Position numbers and translations under genes: made by a program. From the NCBI GenBank assembly GCA_003290165.1, contig QNQO01000518.1, forward strand, positions 124,001 through 188,000: a DNA stretch of 64,000 nt. The letters are read 5' to 3'. The DNA is from Berberis thunbergii (taxonomy: Eukaryota > Streptophyta > Magnoliopsida > Ranunculales > Berberidaceae). The notes under the pieces were generated by a model. That model ran no database searches, was not told where the DNA came from, and was given only the letters and a program-made list of their open reading frames with translations. Positions 50,901 to 61,578 of the stretch are shown in pieces (within the stretch, counting starts at the first letter, position 1; each line of letters opens with the position of its first letter).

Positions 50901-53847
50901 TGCTTCTTCAACATATGCTCACTCACTGCAATTGCTATCTATGAGAAGGGTTGTCATCGATTGAATAAGAAGATCAATATGTCCTCCCTGAATTGTCCAG
51001 GCTTTAGACCAAAAGCTGCTTTTGTTCAGCAACTTGAAAATGGACCAACACCTACTTAACTCTTCTTTCTGAGAAGAAACCAAGTGAATGTTTCCCTGTG
51101 CTAATTGTAACTGTCGCAGTCCCTCTTGTAAATGGATCCTTCAACAACTATGATGTTTCTTCAACAATTCCTATCTACAAATCCATGATGTTCAAATTGA
51201 AAGGTGTTTATTTATCCTCTAACAATTAGGTTACAAATTGAACTAATCTGATCAAGTTAGATTATTGGACTATCAGAACGAAAATACCAGTGAAATTAAG
51301 GGTGTCAATCCATACTTGCCCTTGCTGTATGGCCTCAGAAGTTATGGTGTTACGCAAACTGAGTTACTCATGTAGTGTCAAACTTTGCAATATTATGAAC
51401 TACCCAATATCGCACTAAATATATGTTGCCTTGATCACATAAATAGGTAGCATTTCAGCCACCAAATGTATTTGCAATGAATTGTACTTCTCCATTAAGT
51501 GAAGTTTTTCAGTGAAGTATATATGGAATCCTAAAACTTGCTTGATATATCAAATGTATATGAGTAGAGATAACGTGTTGCACCCTTAGAGGTATTGGAA
51601 ATATGCCAACTTGAGATAATCAATGGTTCATTGACTTTTAAAAATCTGAAAACTTTATTTTCTAATATGTAGCAAAATGATGTAAGAAATGTGTTGATGA
51701 TCTCCAATGTAATTATTATGGTTAAGCTTTTGTGCCATTGCTTACAATTTGTTTCCCCTACTCATGTTCATGCTTATAGTTCATTTGATGTAGATATTTA
51801 GGATGATCACAATACAGTATATCTGCAAGAGGGAGTTTCAGGGGACTGAAAAGTACATTAGCCAAGGTGATCATATTTGATGTGACGATATTTTGCAGGG
51901 AAGATCTATATTCAATAAACAGATAAGGAGCTTTGCATAATATGTCATGTGGACGAGGAAATAGAGGGAAAAAATTGTTTCTAAGTATACAGTCGCTAGG
52001 TGCTAAATTATAGTAAACGTATATGAAAATTGGAGCTTATGAAATTGAGCATGCTCGATTGATTCTGTATGAGTTTATGAGAAGAATATAAGTTTTTTCA
52101 CTCACTTACTGGATGATGATAATTTTAATTGATCAAAGAGTTTTAATTGATTGAGATAGAATAGCTGAGATAGATTTTATACATGTTCAATCGTACTCTA
52201 GGGTGGATTGTCTTAAATCTCAGAGTGGGAAGAAAATAATAGTCACTTTGAATTTTTTTGGGGGGAGAGAAAGCTGGGGAGAGGCCCCCTACCCTATTAT
52301 CAATAAAACCAAAACTATATAACAAAGACAGCTAGAACCTCAGCTAGCATTACAATTGAACACTACGACCAAACCAAAAATCTAAGTTGATCCAACAAAG
52401 CTATTATGTTGTAGATTAGCCGAATTATATCTTCTTCTATAAACCAGGCCATCTCTTCTTCAAGTGGGGGGTGAACAAAGTAAATCCATCAATGCCTTGC
52501 CTACCCACAAGAAAGTCTTCTATTACACTCTCTGTAGAGTATAGACCAGACCTTCTCAATGCTCTATTGAGAACTCTAACAGATGATACAGATCCTGGAT
52601 CGTGTTTTCAATGTCACCCTTTACTGGAGTGAGCTGACGTGGTACTTGCTATATGTTTCTAATTATCTTAACCACTTGCAAGTTATCCACCACAGCTTCC
52701 ACTCTTCTCCAACAATCGTCTGTGCATATCTTTATCCCTTGCCAAGAGCTTTCATTTCATGATATACTATATATCATGCTTTGCTTGGGTGCAACCCCTG
52801 CCATTTATTTATTTATTTTGTTACATCGAAAATGTAATTTTATTTAAATTTGGATTCACCGGAAATGCAACTTGGTATAAGCATTCGATTTTCGAAAATA
52901 GATTTTCAGGTATACGGTTCCCATTCCCAAGAATGCGGCTTGCTGTTACTCTAACAAGCTGTTAATAATTGAAATCCAGACATTGGTAATGGCATCAGGC
53001 ATAACGCTTATTTTTTTGTTGGTTTATAATTAGGGCACAGTTTAAATTTGTATTAAGAAATTGAAGTTGATGAGCACGCTTGAAAGCTAGTGATTCTTAA
53101 AGAAATCTTCACAGTTTACATAATGACAAACTTTGACGTTACCGAAATAACTTTAAACTATTTCAATCATTTCATCAAATTCGAAAAACGAAACAAATCA
53201 ACTAATTCACACGCTGAGATTGAAGGAACGTTACATTACCTCACAGAGAACCGCAATCATGTCTCGCGGGCTACAAGCCGATACAAAACGATCAATCACA
53301 CGATCCGCAATTGCACAACATTCTATCGAAACTTCTCCAAGCTTCGCCACTGATTTCGGTAGTTCGAATGACAGTGCATCCAGGATCATCTGCAACAACA
53401 ACCACAAAATTTCGCGTAAAACATCAGGATTAAACCCTAACTAAACCGTAGAGTTGATAAAACCGTGAAAATTTTGATGACGGACGAACCTGATCGAGAG
53501 AAGGATTGGAGATGTAGGCGAGAATCAGGTTGAGAGCATCCACGGCGGTTCGCATTGAAGCTTCACTCGGATGAGACAGAGCGGTGTTATGGATTTGATT
53601 GATGAGGTCGGCCAAAGATGCGATCGCTTCATTGGAGCTCTGGTGATCTTCCGCTTGAATCAACTGAAGAGAAGAAGATGAAGATGAAACAAGTGAGTGA
53701 GTGAGTGTTTGTGGTGAAAAACCCCCAGAAATTTAGTGAAGAAGAAGAGGTTACTTGAGAGCAAGTGTTGAGGGTTTGTTGAATGCGAGAGACAAGTGAA
53801 GAGTCGGTGGAGCTTGGTGTTTGTCGATCGATTGGGACTTCTGCCAT
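38982..53847 (-). CDS. ALF4: ALF4 (aberrant lateral root formation 4), glomulin-like SCF regulator, 14 exons, 607 aa
   Basis: Arabidopsis ALF4 is needed for lateral root initiation. It is a nuclear protein reported to bind RBX1 and restrain SCF-type ubiquitin ligases, like animal glomulin. Exons: 53755-53847, 53490-53663, 53240-53389, 49767-49839, 46135-46313, 45968-46027, 45722-45872, 45572-45631, 45174-45445, 45021-45092, 44391-44468, 44111-44299, 40442-40493, 38982-39202. They total 1824 bases in one frame, GT-AG, against about 626 aa in Arabidopsis. Recognised stretches are CIKRRHFEQIKEAIPAILNV with the acidic EFDDEDED (about 193-200), SRLSHFLPFCNMSYLGLITG, KRWQTVGMLTHVLSS, LRKHAIDFLL, LVLKPPTGGPPSLPEQ (to 514) and GKTNYTGVLSKDTLQKAY. 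The body is helical-repeat-like. The start MAEVPIDRQT is chosen over an upstream ATG because the upstream part is only a GTG microsatellite. Introns 3, 4 and 12 exceed 3 kb and are filled with repeats. Confidence 0.93.
40009..40174. mobile_element. MITE with long inverted arms (intron 12 of ALF4)
   Basis: 166 bp. The left arm TCTAGGCAGCTAGGGCTA and the complement of the right arm TCTAGGCAGCCAGGGCTA continue to match with gaps for about 70 bases, so most of the element is a hairpin. The centre is shared with the decayed copy at 26200-26340. No convincing target duplication was found. Confidence 0.72.
40697..41471. mobile_element. hAT-like MITE, CAAGGATGCA family, copy 2 (intron 12 of ALF4)
   Basis: Starts CAATGATGCACGGAC. 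The inverted end GTCCATGCATCCTTG is at 41449-41463, followed by a second attccttg to 41471. Flanking 8-mers ATGGTAGT (40689-40696) and ATGGTAGC (41472-41479) match at 7 of 8 if the element ends at 41471. It is rich in acacgg/ccgtgt phrases, with no transposase. Confidence 0.68.
41635..42701. mobile_element. hAT-like MITE, CAAGGATGCA family, copy 3 (intron 12 of ALF4)
   Basis: A 1067-bp element with ends CAAGGATGCACGGAC and GTCGGTGCATCCTTA and a perfect 8-bp target duplication ATCCTCAC (41627-41634 and 42702-42709), the length used by hAT elements. The interior at 42040-42400 is a degenerate array of tcgaaaactctctc/tcgacagatctctc units plus gatcgatc runs. It makes an Arg/Asp/Ser-rich frame of 187 aa on the minus strand that looks like low-complexity sequence rather than a gene. 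It encodes no transposase. Confidence 0.82.
47213..48416. repeat. Tandem 1.2-kb duplication, left copy (intron 4 of ALF4)
   Basis: Shares caagttacttgac, ctatgtattg, aagaccgcYt..actgagccgtgc, gaactaggtaacgttttcca, caaatatatggcagaaaaagg, atcttgaaggatgaattgat and gatccRctacacttgatcaa, in the same order, with 48511-49700. This copy additionally holds a SINE at 48274-48383 and a (TA)n run at about 47962-47988. Confidence 0.85.
48274..48383 (+). mobile_element. Short tRNA-derived SINE with 12-bp target duplication
   Basis: A 110-bp insertion with an A-box-like TAGCCTGGTTGG (about 48287-48298), a degenerate B box near gggttctataccc, and an A-rich 3' end. It is flanked by a perfect AAGTTCCCGTAT at 48262-48273 and 48384-48395. 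The right copy of the duplication has the uninterrupted empty site (aagttcccatat followed by aatgtgaagacc). Confidence 0.8.
48511..49700. repeat. Tandem 1.2-kb duplication, right copy (intron 4 of ALF4)
   Basis: Second copy of the segment at 47213-48416, lacking the SINE but with its own extra blocks near 48918-48965 and 49281-49400. It ends about 70 bases before ALF4 exon 4. Confidence 0.83.
50883..50901. repeat. (CT)n microsatellite
   Basis: About nine ct units in ALF4 intron 3. The rest of this 3.4-kb intron shows nothing I can name. Confidence 0.9.
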
Positions 53848-55529
53848 TGCTGTTTCGTGGTGGTGGTGGTGGTGGTGGTGGTGATGGAGAGTGACGATAC
53901 AGTCTATAAATAACCAATTTTTTAGAAACATTTTCAATTTTCAAATTTTTCAAGGGACATTTTCAATTTTCAAAATAGGAAATTGATGTCAAAGTCCAGT
54001 TAAAATCCGATTCACATGTTACAATATTTTTCACTTTGGGCTCAATATATACACGGATTTAAAATGTGTTATATCATAGGGATATAAACTCGCATATATA
54101 AAGCATATCTCTTTTCCTCACCTCAGCTATGTGAGATTATAACTCTTATTTATAGCCTACAAGTCTTACCTTGCTCATACAAGGCAACCTATCAGCCTCA
54201 TACCCACTCACACAAAAGTGTTACAATTCCTTAAGTTTTCAACAACCCTTAGCTATACCAAGTGAAGGTGGTAAACGAGGACTTCTTATCGAAACTCTAT
54301 TTCTTTGGAAGCAATCATTGCTCACTCATTAGGAGCATATCAAAGGCTCTGAGCAAGGACTCGAGGAGGAGAATTCGAAATAACAAGACGTTGTTTCATG
54401 ATTGAAGACTCTTCAATTTTTTACCAAATTAGGGTTATTTGAGTTACAATCTAGTATACGATGAAATTATTTGAATCCACAACATATTTTGGACTCTACG
54501 AAATGAGTTTGTTTATGTGTTATGGTGGATCGTTTGATTTTGTGATATAAAAACTTTCAAGACGCTGGGTTTTACCTATTAGACTTGTTTCAGCAATCCT
54601 CCCATATGCATTTGGGTATGCAATTTTTTGGTAAAGTACTGTCAACATGCCACATAAGAAAAAATAATGTAAATAATAATTTAACAAAATTTTTCATCAT
54701 TTTCATTGGCATGCCTATTCGAGATGCAATTTTAGCTTGAGGTATTTCTTAATGAAAATTCTCTTTCCACGTTGATTTTTAGGGTTGGACAAAAAATCGA
54801 TTAAACTGAACAAATCGGTCGATTCGGTTTAGCTTCAGTTCGGTTTTGAAATTTTCAAAACCGATATTGTCGATTCGATTTTTTGTTTTTATGTGGTTTT
54901 AATCGACGAACCGAACAGACCGAATATATAATAAATAGTATATATTTATATAAAATAATATAATATGTTTAAAATAGTCAATCGGTTCAGTTTATGGTTT
55001 ACCTAAATAAAATCAGTTTGATTTTCTTAATAGTCGATTCGGTTTGAAAATTTTCAAACCGACCAAAGTCGGTTCAATTCTTAGATTAAGTGAAAAACCG
55101 AATCGTTAGTTTGGATGAAAAATCGAAACCGCCGATTCGATTTCCAACCCTAATGAATTATTTTGTTGTTTTTTTTCACTCTTGTTGTTCGAGCTCGAGG
55201 TGGAAAAAAGTGATTTGGGCTAAGCCTCTGCAAAGTTTCATTATTTCTAGCCCCCCATAATAAAGTATCAGCATTAAACTTAAGAGCCCATTACTTGGGC
55301 CCACAATGGCTTTGTATACTCTATCGCCATTGCTAGCAATTTGTAAAATAATTCAATAATTATTCATTTTTACCATTAAGGTATACTACAATTTTTTCAA
55401 TCATACGATAACAGGTATAACATTCATTGTAACTTAAAGAAATTACATGGTTACGAAAGCTAAAACACATCACCACCTCCTTATTTGAGTTGAATTTCTT
55501 ATAAAATTTAAAGACCAATATAAGAAAAA
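53848..55529. other. ALF4 upstream region and adjoining intergenic DNA
   Basis: Contains a (GTG)n run at about 53857-53882 in the presumed ALF4 leader, which yields a spurious poly-His upstream extension, then AT-rich promoter sequence and one hAT-type MITE. No gene is seen. Confidence 0.55.
54780..55152. mobile_element. hAT-like MITE, TAGGGTTGAA-terminus family (copy 2)
   Basis: A 373-bp element with inverted ends TAGGGTTGG and CCAACCCTA. It has ttcggttt/aaaccgaa-rich arms and an AT-rich centre that includes 'ataatataatatgtttaaaa', which copy 3 at 61285-61578 also has. The flanking 8-mers are only weakly similar, so this copy is older. Confidence 0.72.
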
Positions 55530-56357
55530 GGCAGCGGCTTTTTTACACTGCCACTTTCGCTGAAGCATATCACCACATTTCTTTAATGTGCTGAAGCACA
55601 CCGCCAATATAAATCTCTTTCTCACCATTGTTCATTTTTTTTCTTCTTATTTTACACATTCTCCTATCTCTTAACAGCAAAGACGGGGCAACACCACTTT
55701 GCCACCACCTTTCATTTTGTTGTTATTCTTATTTTTCTTATTATCTTCTGCTCCACCACTGATGACACCACCCTGCCATTGCCCTTTTTTTTTTTTCTTG
55801 CACTCATTTGTGCATACGGGGGTTCCCCATTGGCACAAATTTGTGCAAGGGCAAAAAATTCCGCCCTTACGTAGGCTCCCCACAAACGGGGAACCCGCAT
55901 ATGCACAAGCAAGTACTAATGGAGAACCCCACTTTCGCAAATTTGTGTGAATGTGGGACCCCCATATGCACGGATTTGCTCCAGAGCAAAAAAAAAATGA
56001 TGAGAAGAGAATAAAAAGATGAAGAGGAAGAACAAAAGGAAGTGGGGGGGAGGGGGGCGTAGTGTCGTCGCCTGTGGAAAATAATAGAATACGATAAAAA
56101 TAACATAGTAGAAAAAAAAAAGAATAAGAGGCGTGATCAGTCAGCGGATGGGAGGGGCGAGGCAGTGCAGTTGTAGTTGATGGGCAAGGTGGTGTTGTTC
56201 CCCGAGAGAGAATGGAGAAGAAGATAAGGAGATAACAGAAGTGGAGTTGGATTGTTTGTTTATATTGATGGTGTCCTTTAGTAGGTGGTGGTGTGTTTCG
56301 AAAAGTAAGGGCAGTGGTGTCCTTCAGGCTAAATAGTGGTGTCAAAAAGCCGCCGCT
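55530..56357. mobile_element. Mutator-like MITE, copy 2, 828 bp
   Basis: Ends GGCAGCGGCTTTTTTACAC and (complement) AGCGGCGGCTTTTTGACAC match at 16 of 19 positions. A perfect 9-bp target duplication TAAGAAAAA lies at 55521-55529 and 56358-56366, the Mutator-type length. The interior includes an inner inverted repeat (55810-55828 against 55888-55906, gtgcata..ggttcccc) and repeated gtgcatatggg-like phrases. The 243-aa frame across it on the minus strand is a product of repeats. Confidence 0.82.
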
Positions 56358-56568
56358 TAAGAAAAAACGTGTCAAAGTTTCATTTGGTTTTGGCAAGTGC
56401 ATACAAGTGCATCGAGATACACATTAAATAGGATAAAATGAAATACGTATATATTAGACATTTCCATTCTAAAGGTATGTTTCGTAAACCATTTTCTTTA
56501 AAAATGAATTCGTTTCCATGTTATGTAGATTCCCTCTGTTTGTTTGTCTAATTGTCTATTTACTGACA

Positions 56569-58458
56569 GAAAATCGATTATTCATGAGACTGTATTTTCA
56601 CTGCTCATAAAAATCCAAGTACGAGGGGATGTATCGAAATCAAATTTATGGGAACGATTTCAATTTCTATATCCATTTCCCGTGCAACAAACTGACCCAA
56701 AAAACAAACATGTATGTTTTTCCCCATGTATTTGGTTGCTAATCGAGTCAATTGGGTCAGGAGAGGTTTTATCTGCTTTCTCTATCTCAATTACACGGAC
56801 ACAAAAACCTGCGGGGCTAATCAACTCATCGCCTCCAACTTCATACCATTCGTCGACGAAACGTAATTCATGGTGGCTGACGTTGCATGTTTATGCTACT
56901 CCAGGTCAAGGTAAATAATTCTATATGCCCTTTCTCATACGGTTCGTTCCTTATGCGCTACACCTGTTCGATGAAATTCCCCTACGAAATTATACGATGG
57001 GTTGAGCTCTGCTCTGAACAACCCATGTCATTAGTCAAAATGCATATTTGGAAATTATTGTTGTAAAAGCCATGACACTGTCACTCAATAAAACAAAGCC
57101 TTTCTCTGTGCATTAGTTGAACCTTTCATAATGATTTTTTTTATCCTGTTTGAAAATGGCGAAGTAAAAAACAGCCATGTCCACACTGAACCAAAGTCTC
57201 AAATGTTGGCTCATTTAGAAAATTTGGCAAAACGACCGAAGGAACCCACCACATGTGGAAGTAGAAGCCACCTCCTTTGTGGGCAGGGGCGGAGCCATTA
57301 GTAGGCAAAAAAAAGTGAATGGGAACAACATAAATACATCTTGTGGCTCAATGGTAAGTTTTTTTGCTATTTTTTGCCCTGAACCAGGGGTTCAATCCGT
57401 TACTCCTTCATTGAAGAGTTTTCATTTTTTTGAGATTCATAACACATTATGGGAAATGTACTAGGAGTTTGTCAAATCATTTATATAGATGTTTTTATAG
57501 TTTTTATCAAAAAATTTAAAAGAAAAATTAATAGGCGGGTCAACTCAAAATCCTGGCTCCGCCCGCGGTTTGTGCATTAATAGAAAGTTCCAATAAAGAA
57601 GAAGAAAACTCAAGGAACTGGACATATGTATTTATTTCAGAGATGAGAATGAGATGTGAATTGAAGGGATCAGAGTCTTAGTTTTCCTTGACATGTATAC
57701 TTCAGGCATTGTATTCTTTATGTATAGAAAAGAAGATTGTATGGAAAATGCTGTTATATCTTTCAGAGCTCGAGATGGAGATTGATGGAATTTGACGAAG
57801 TTTTAGCTTGATATATAACTCAAAACCTTATTAACGTTTAATTTTGACATAATCAATTTTGTAATTTGGTGTTTGATCATAAAAAGGTTATTCTTCATGT
57901 GTTTGATTGTAATTGAAAACTTTACATGACAAAAACTTGTTTTTTTCTTTTTCTTTCAGCAGTTGTTTGTCCAGCTTCCATTGTATTTGGACAGTTTTCC
58001 ACAGCAACTATGAGTCTCTACTCTCAAGATACATACAACAGCACAAACTAGTATTCTGGTCAACCGACTTATTGCTTGGCACTACATTAGTCTGGGGCGT
58101 AAAACACCCATGGCAGACCTTTCATTCTGCTTCAGTCTCAAGGTAAATAGCTATATGAGCCCTTTCTCATCTTCATTTTCCATGTCTCATTCTACCAGTT
58201 CAATACTCTGACATTATTTTCTCTCTTAGCAAATCCCCTATTGTGATATCAAATATTTCTACTATCCCAATAGGCTATAACACAAGACAATCTGTTAAGT
58301 CACAAGTGTCTCAGTCAAAGACTCCAAAACCAAAACTTGAACCTGAGGAATCCACAACTTTGGCAGAACTTGCAAGAGTCTTACATATCGGCTACAATAG
58401 TTTCGATAACAATAGAACTGAAAAAAAGAAGATGAGAAACCCACCAGTTTTGAAGTAG
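56569..58458 (+). other. Unidentified exon-like blocks, possibly a decayed gene
   Basis: Three blocks have plausible splice borders: 56569-56911 (preceded by ttactgacag, followed by gtaaat), about 57960-58141 (after a long pyrimidine tract, followed by gtaaat) and 58231-58458 (after ttctctcttag, ending in a stop). Blocks two and three join in one frame, giving VFWSTDLLLGTTLVWGVKHP and later STTLAELARVLHIGYNSFDN. The first block does not join them in frame. I do not recognise any of the sequence. It may be a gene fragment, pseudogene or chance. A hAT MITE lies between the first two blocks. Confidence 0.25.
57284..57568. mobile_element. hAT-like MITE with CAGGGGCGGAGCCA terminus
   Basis: A 285-bp element beginning CAGGGGCGGAGCCA and ending TGGCTCCGCCCGCGG, an inverted pair damaged at the last bases. 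The flanks TTTGTGGG and TTTGTGCA agree at 6 of 8. Inside are a TGGCTCAATGGT segment and, about 45 bases on, GGGTTCAATCC, resembling tRNA A and B boxes. Confidence 0.7.
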
Positions 58459-58615
58459 GAGAGTTTAAGTTTTGGCGTCTAATTGAAAACACATAATAAT
58501 TTTCTTATTGAATTAAATGCACTGACAGAAGTTGATCATCTTTTGATCTCATTCAATAAGAAACTGAACCCTTTTACTTTGCATTCTAGTGAAACATTAA
58601 GATTTATTTATTTGT

Positions 58616-59335
58616 TTACATAGTTTCATCTCTAGACCGAGTACCATGGAGTTTACACATGTTTAATAAAGAACTGGGAAGGTTGTTGTCCATACATCCT
58701 AGCATCGAATATTTTCTACCATTTGCAAAAATTAAAATGTCATCTGCAAAGAAGTGAGTTATAGGCACACAATATCTCGTAGTGTAAAAATAACAAATGT
58801 ACCCATTAGCAAAAGGCCCCATAAGCCTTTTATTCAACACTTCAGACGCAATCACAAACAATAGCGGTGATAATGGGTCTCCTCTGCCTCAAACCCCTAG
58901 ATGATTTAAAGAAGCCCTTATAAACCCCCTGTAATAAAACTGAAAAACCACACTACTTAATACACTTAGAGAAGATATGACAAGCCCAGTTATCAAAACC
59001 GAACTTTTTCAAGACCATCAACGGGAAACCCCATTAAATATGGTCATACGCCTTCTCCATATCAATTTTAAACATAACATTTCCACTGAAAACCTTTTCC
59101 CAATCCCTCATCAGTTCCTGTGTCAGCCCAATATTTTCAGAAATGGATCTACCTATGACAAAAGCCCCCAGTTCCTGGGAGACAATACTTGGCAGCAATT
59201 CCGATAATCTGTCACCCATGATTTTACTAAAGATCTTGTAAATCACATTACATAAGCTAGTTGGCCGAAAATCTGAAAATGAATCGGGTTTTTTGTCTCC
59301 CTTATTCAGGTTTGATAAACCTTGAGTAGATCGTC
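58616..59335 (-). mobile_element. LINE reverse transcriptase fragment, minus strand
   Basis: Minus-strand reading gives MIYKIFSKIMGDRLSELLPS, QELGAFVIGRSISENI, ELMRDWEKV and FKIDMEKAYDHI, and further on the catalytic-loop-like HFFADDILIFANG. This is the order of a plant non-LTR retrotransposon RT. Stops interrupt it, so it is inactive. It is oriented opposite to the LINE remnant at 59336-63230. Confidence 0.85.
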
Positions 59336-59565
59336 GAGGTCAACGGGCGAGCATGATTTACAACGATTTCACATTAGATTGGAGAAGCTCAAAGCAATCT
59401 TGATCGCTAACGTCTATGACTAGCAAAAGAACCCGATGCGATCAGATCCGCAGGCTATACATTTTTTATCGTCTTCATGGTGGCGCAGGGAGCCGCCATT
59501 GGAGGTGTTCCACATGTTGCGCAAGGGGCGACTTGGCGGAGATTTTCAAGTCCCCTGTCACATTT

Positions 59566-60054
59566 TGTAACACCCTGTGTGGTCGGGCTTTGAGGCTGAC
59601 AGTTTCAAGTGTGGGCGGGCTCAGAGTCTGGCAGACTATCAGGGGGATTATAGTCTCACATCGCTTTGGTGAGGGAAGGGAATGTGCTATATATCTGCGG
59701 GCGTGTATCTCCATAGTGAGACACTTTAAACCCGTGCGAGTGGTAAGGCCCAAAGCGGACAATATCTTACTATGTGGATTAAGTCGTTACAGAATGATAT
59801 CAGTGTCAACGAAGACGTTGGGCCCTAAGGAGTGGCTTGTAACACCATGTGTGGGCAGGCTATGAGGCTGGTAGATCCAAGTATGAGCGGGCTCAAAGGC
59901 TGGCAGGCTATTCAGGGGATTATAGTCCCACATCGCCTGGGTGAGAGAAGAGGATGTGCGAGCTTGAATCTCCATACTAAGACGTGTTTTAAATCCGTGT
60001 GAGTGGTAAAGTCCAAAGCAGACAATATCTTACTTTGTGGTTCGGGTTGTTACA
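59566..60054 (+). mobile_element. Complete TRIM retrotransposon, 489 bp
   Basis: Two direct LTRs, 59566-59791 (226 bp, TGTAACACCC...GTCGTTACA) and 59838-60054 (217 bp, TGTAACACCA...GTTGTTACA), enclose a 46-bp centre. The centre starts gaatgatatcag, resembling a decayed primer site for initiator tRNA-Met (usual TGGTATCAG), and ends in a purine-rich aaggagtggct. A perfect 5-bp target duplication CATTT lies at 59561-59565 and 60055-60059. It has no coding capacity, so any movement would need another element's proteins. It is inserted in LINE sequence, whose reading continues across the site. Confidence 0.92.
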
Positions 60055-61284
60055 CATTTGCTCAAGCGGCTTTGTCCGAATCAATGCATAAGATAGTAAA
60101 CCGATGGAAGGTACAAGTTTTCGTAAGGAGGGGAGTCCTGCAATATCTTTCATGATTTTTGTCGTGATTAGGGAAGAACCCTATGTGGAAAAATCAGTGA
60201 TTGTTATGAAGTTCTCGAGTTTTCGTCCATTTTTAGAGGCTATAAGAGACATAATCCATAGATCCTGGGGGATTAGTGGAGAGTTTACTATGAGGCTTTT
60301 GGATCCGGGGAGTACGACTTAAGACTTTTTGTTGGCACCAAGAGTTTAGTTTGAAGGTGGATCCGGTCTGCCCCATTGTGGGTTGATTTGCAAGAATTAC
60401 CATTCCAGTATTTTCATCCTAGGATGATTAAGGCGATTGGTGACTCTTTTGGAACTTTCCTACGCATGGATGATGGTACACGTTTCACTAGGCCAAACAT
60501 TGCTCGGATTTGTGTGGAGATGGACTTTTCATGCCATTTTCCAACCAGAGTATGGATAGATACGTTAGGAAGTAATGGTTTTGTTAGAAGTTTTGCTTCT
60601 TGAGATTTAAATATTGTGAGTTTTGTCCTTTGATTGGCCATGAAAATTCAATGTGTAGGAAACTGGTTTTGAACCAAAAGAAGAGGGAGCAACAAGAGAA
60701 GGTTATTAAACCTAAAGAAGGGGTCAGTTGAAACAGTTTTATAAACCCGTGCTGAAGGAATCTGAGGCAGAGAAGCCCAGAGTCGGACCGAGCGGGGCAA
60801 AAAATTCGCGAGTTGAATTAATTTTGAGTGATAAGGAAGTGTTTCCAGAGGTGCCACCAGAAGGAGATGATGAGTCTGCTATGGCAAAATGGATTCAAGC
60901 TAATCATTTTAGTGTTCTTACAAAAGATGTAGAGAATGAAGCATTGATGGAGAAGCAAGAAGGGGTCGTTTCTTACTCTGATTCAACTTATCAGGATGTG
61001 GTTGCAGTGGTTTTAGATGATTGGGAGACCCAAGGTACTGAATAGCTATTTAGGAGGGATTGCTTGGTTGTTGGGTATATTAACTGTGGGATAGTTGAGG
61101 CTATACTAGTAGAACAGGGGGAGGCAGAGTCGAGGGTTCTGCAGCAGGGTGGTAAGCAGGAGGTTTTAGAGAAAGAGCCGGAAGTTCAGACGAAATCTGC
61201 TGGGTCAAAAGTGGCAACGCCGGTGTCTATTGAAAAGAGGCAAGTTGTGGGTCATTTGAATTTGCTCATTAAAATTGATGATAA

Positions 61285-61357
61285 TAGGTTGAACAAAAAA
61301 TCGACCAAACCGATCTGTTCGATTTTCGGTTTCTATATGATTTTAACCGAAACGACC

Positions 61358-61398
<41 letters not shown>

Positions 61399-61578
61399 AT
61401 ATAAAAATAATATAATATGTTTAAAATAGTCGGTCGGTTCGGTTTTATTTCGATTTTGGTTCAATTTTAGTCAGTTCGGTTACGGTTTGCATAAATTAGG
61501 ATCGGTTCAGTTTTGTTAATGGTCGGTTTGGTTTGAAAATTTTGAAGCCAACCAAAGTCGGTTCGGTTTTCAACCCTA
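61285..61578. mobile_element. hAT-like MITE, TAGGGTTGAA-terminus family (copy 3)
   Basis: A 294-bp element with ends TAGGTTGAAC and TTCAACCCTA and a perfect 8-bp target duplication GATGATAA (61277-61284 and 61579-61586). It includes a (TA)n run at about 61362-61396, which with its arms folds on itself. It is inserted in the LINE ORF1 region, so it is younger than that LINE. Confidence 0.85.

Noticed and set aside
53848..53937. Upstream poly-His extension of ALF4
   Set aside because: The histidines come from a GTG microsatellite in the leader. The next ATG fits the length and start of the family better.
55671..56402. 243-aa minus-strand frame
   Set aside because: Lies across a Mutator-type MITE and its palindromic phrases. 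The composition is low complexity and no domain is seen.
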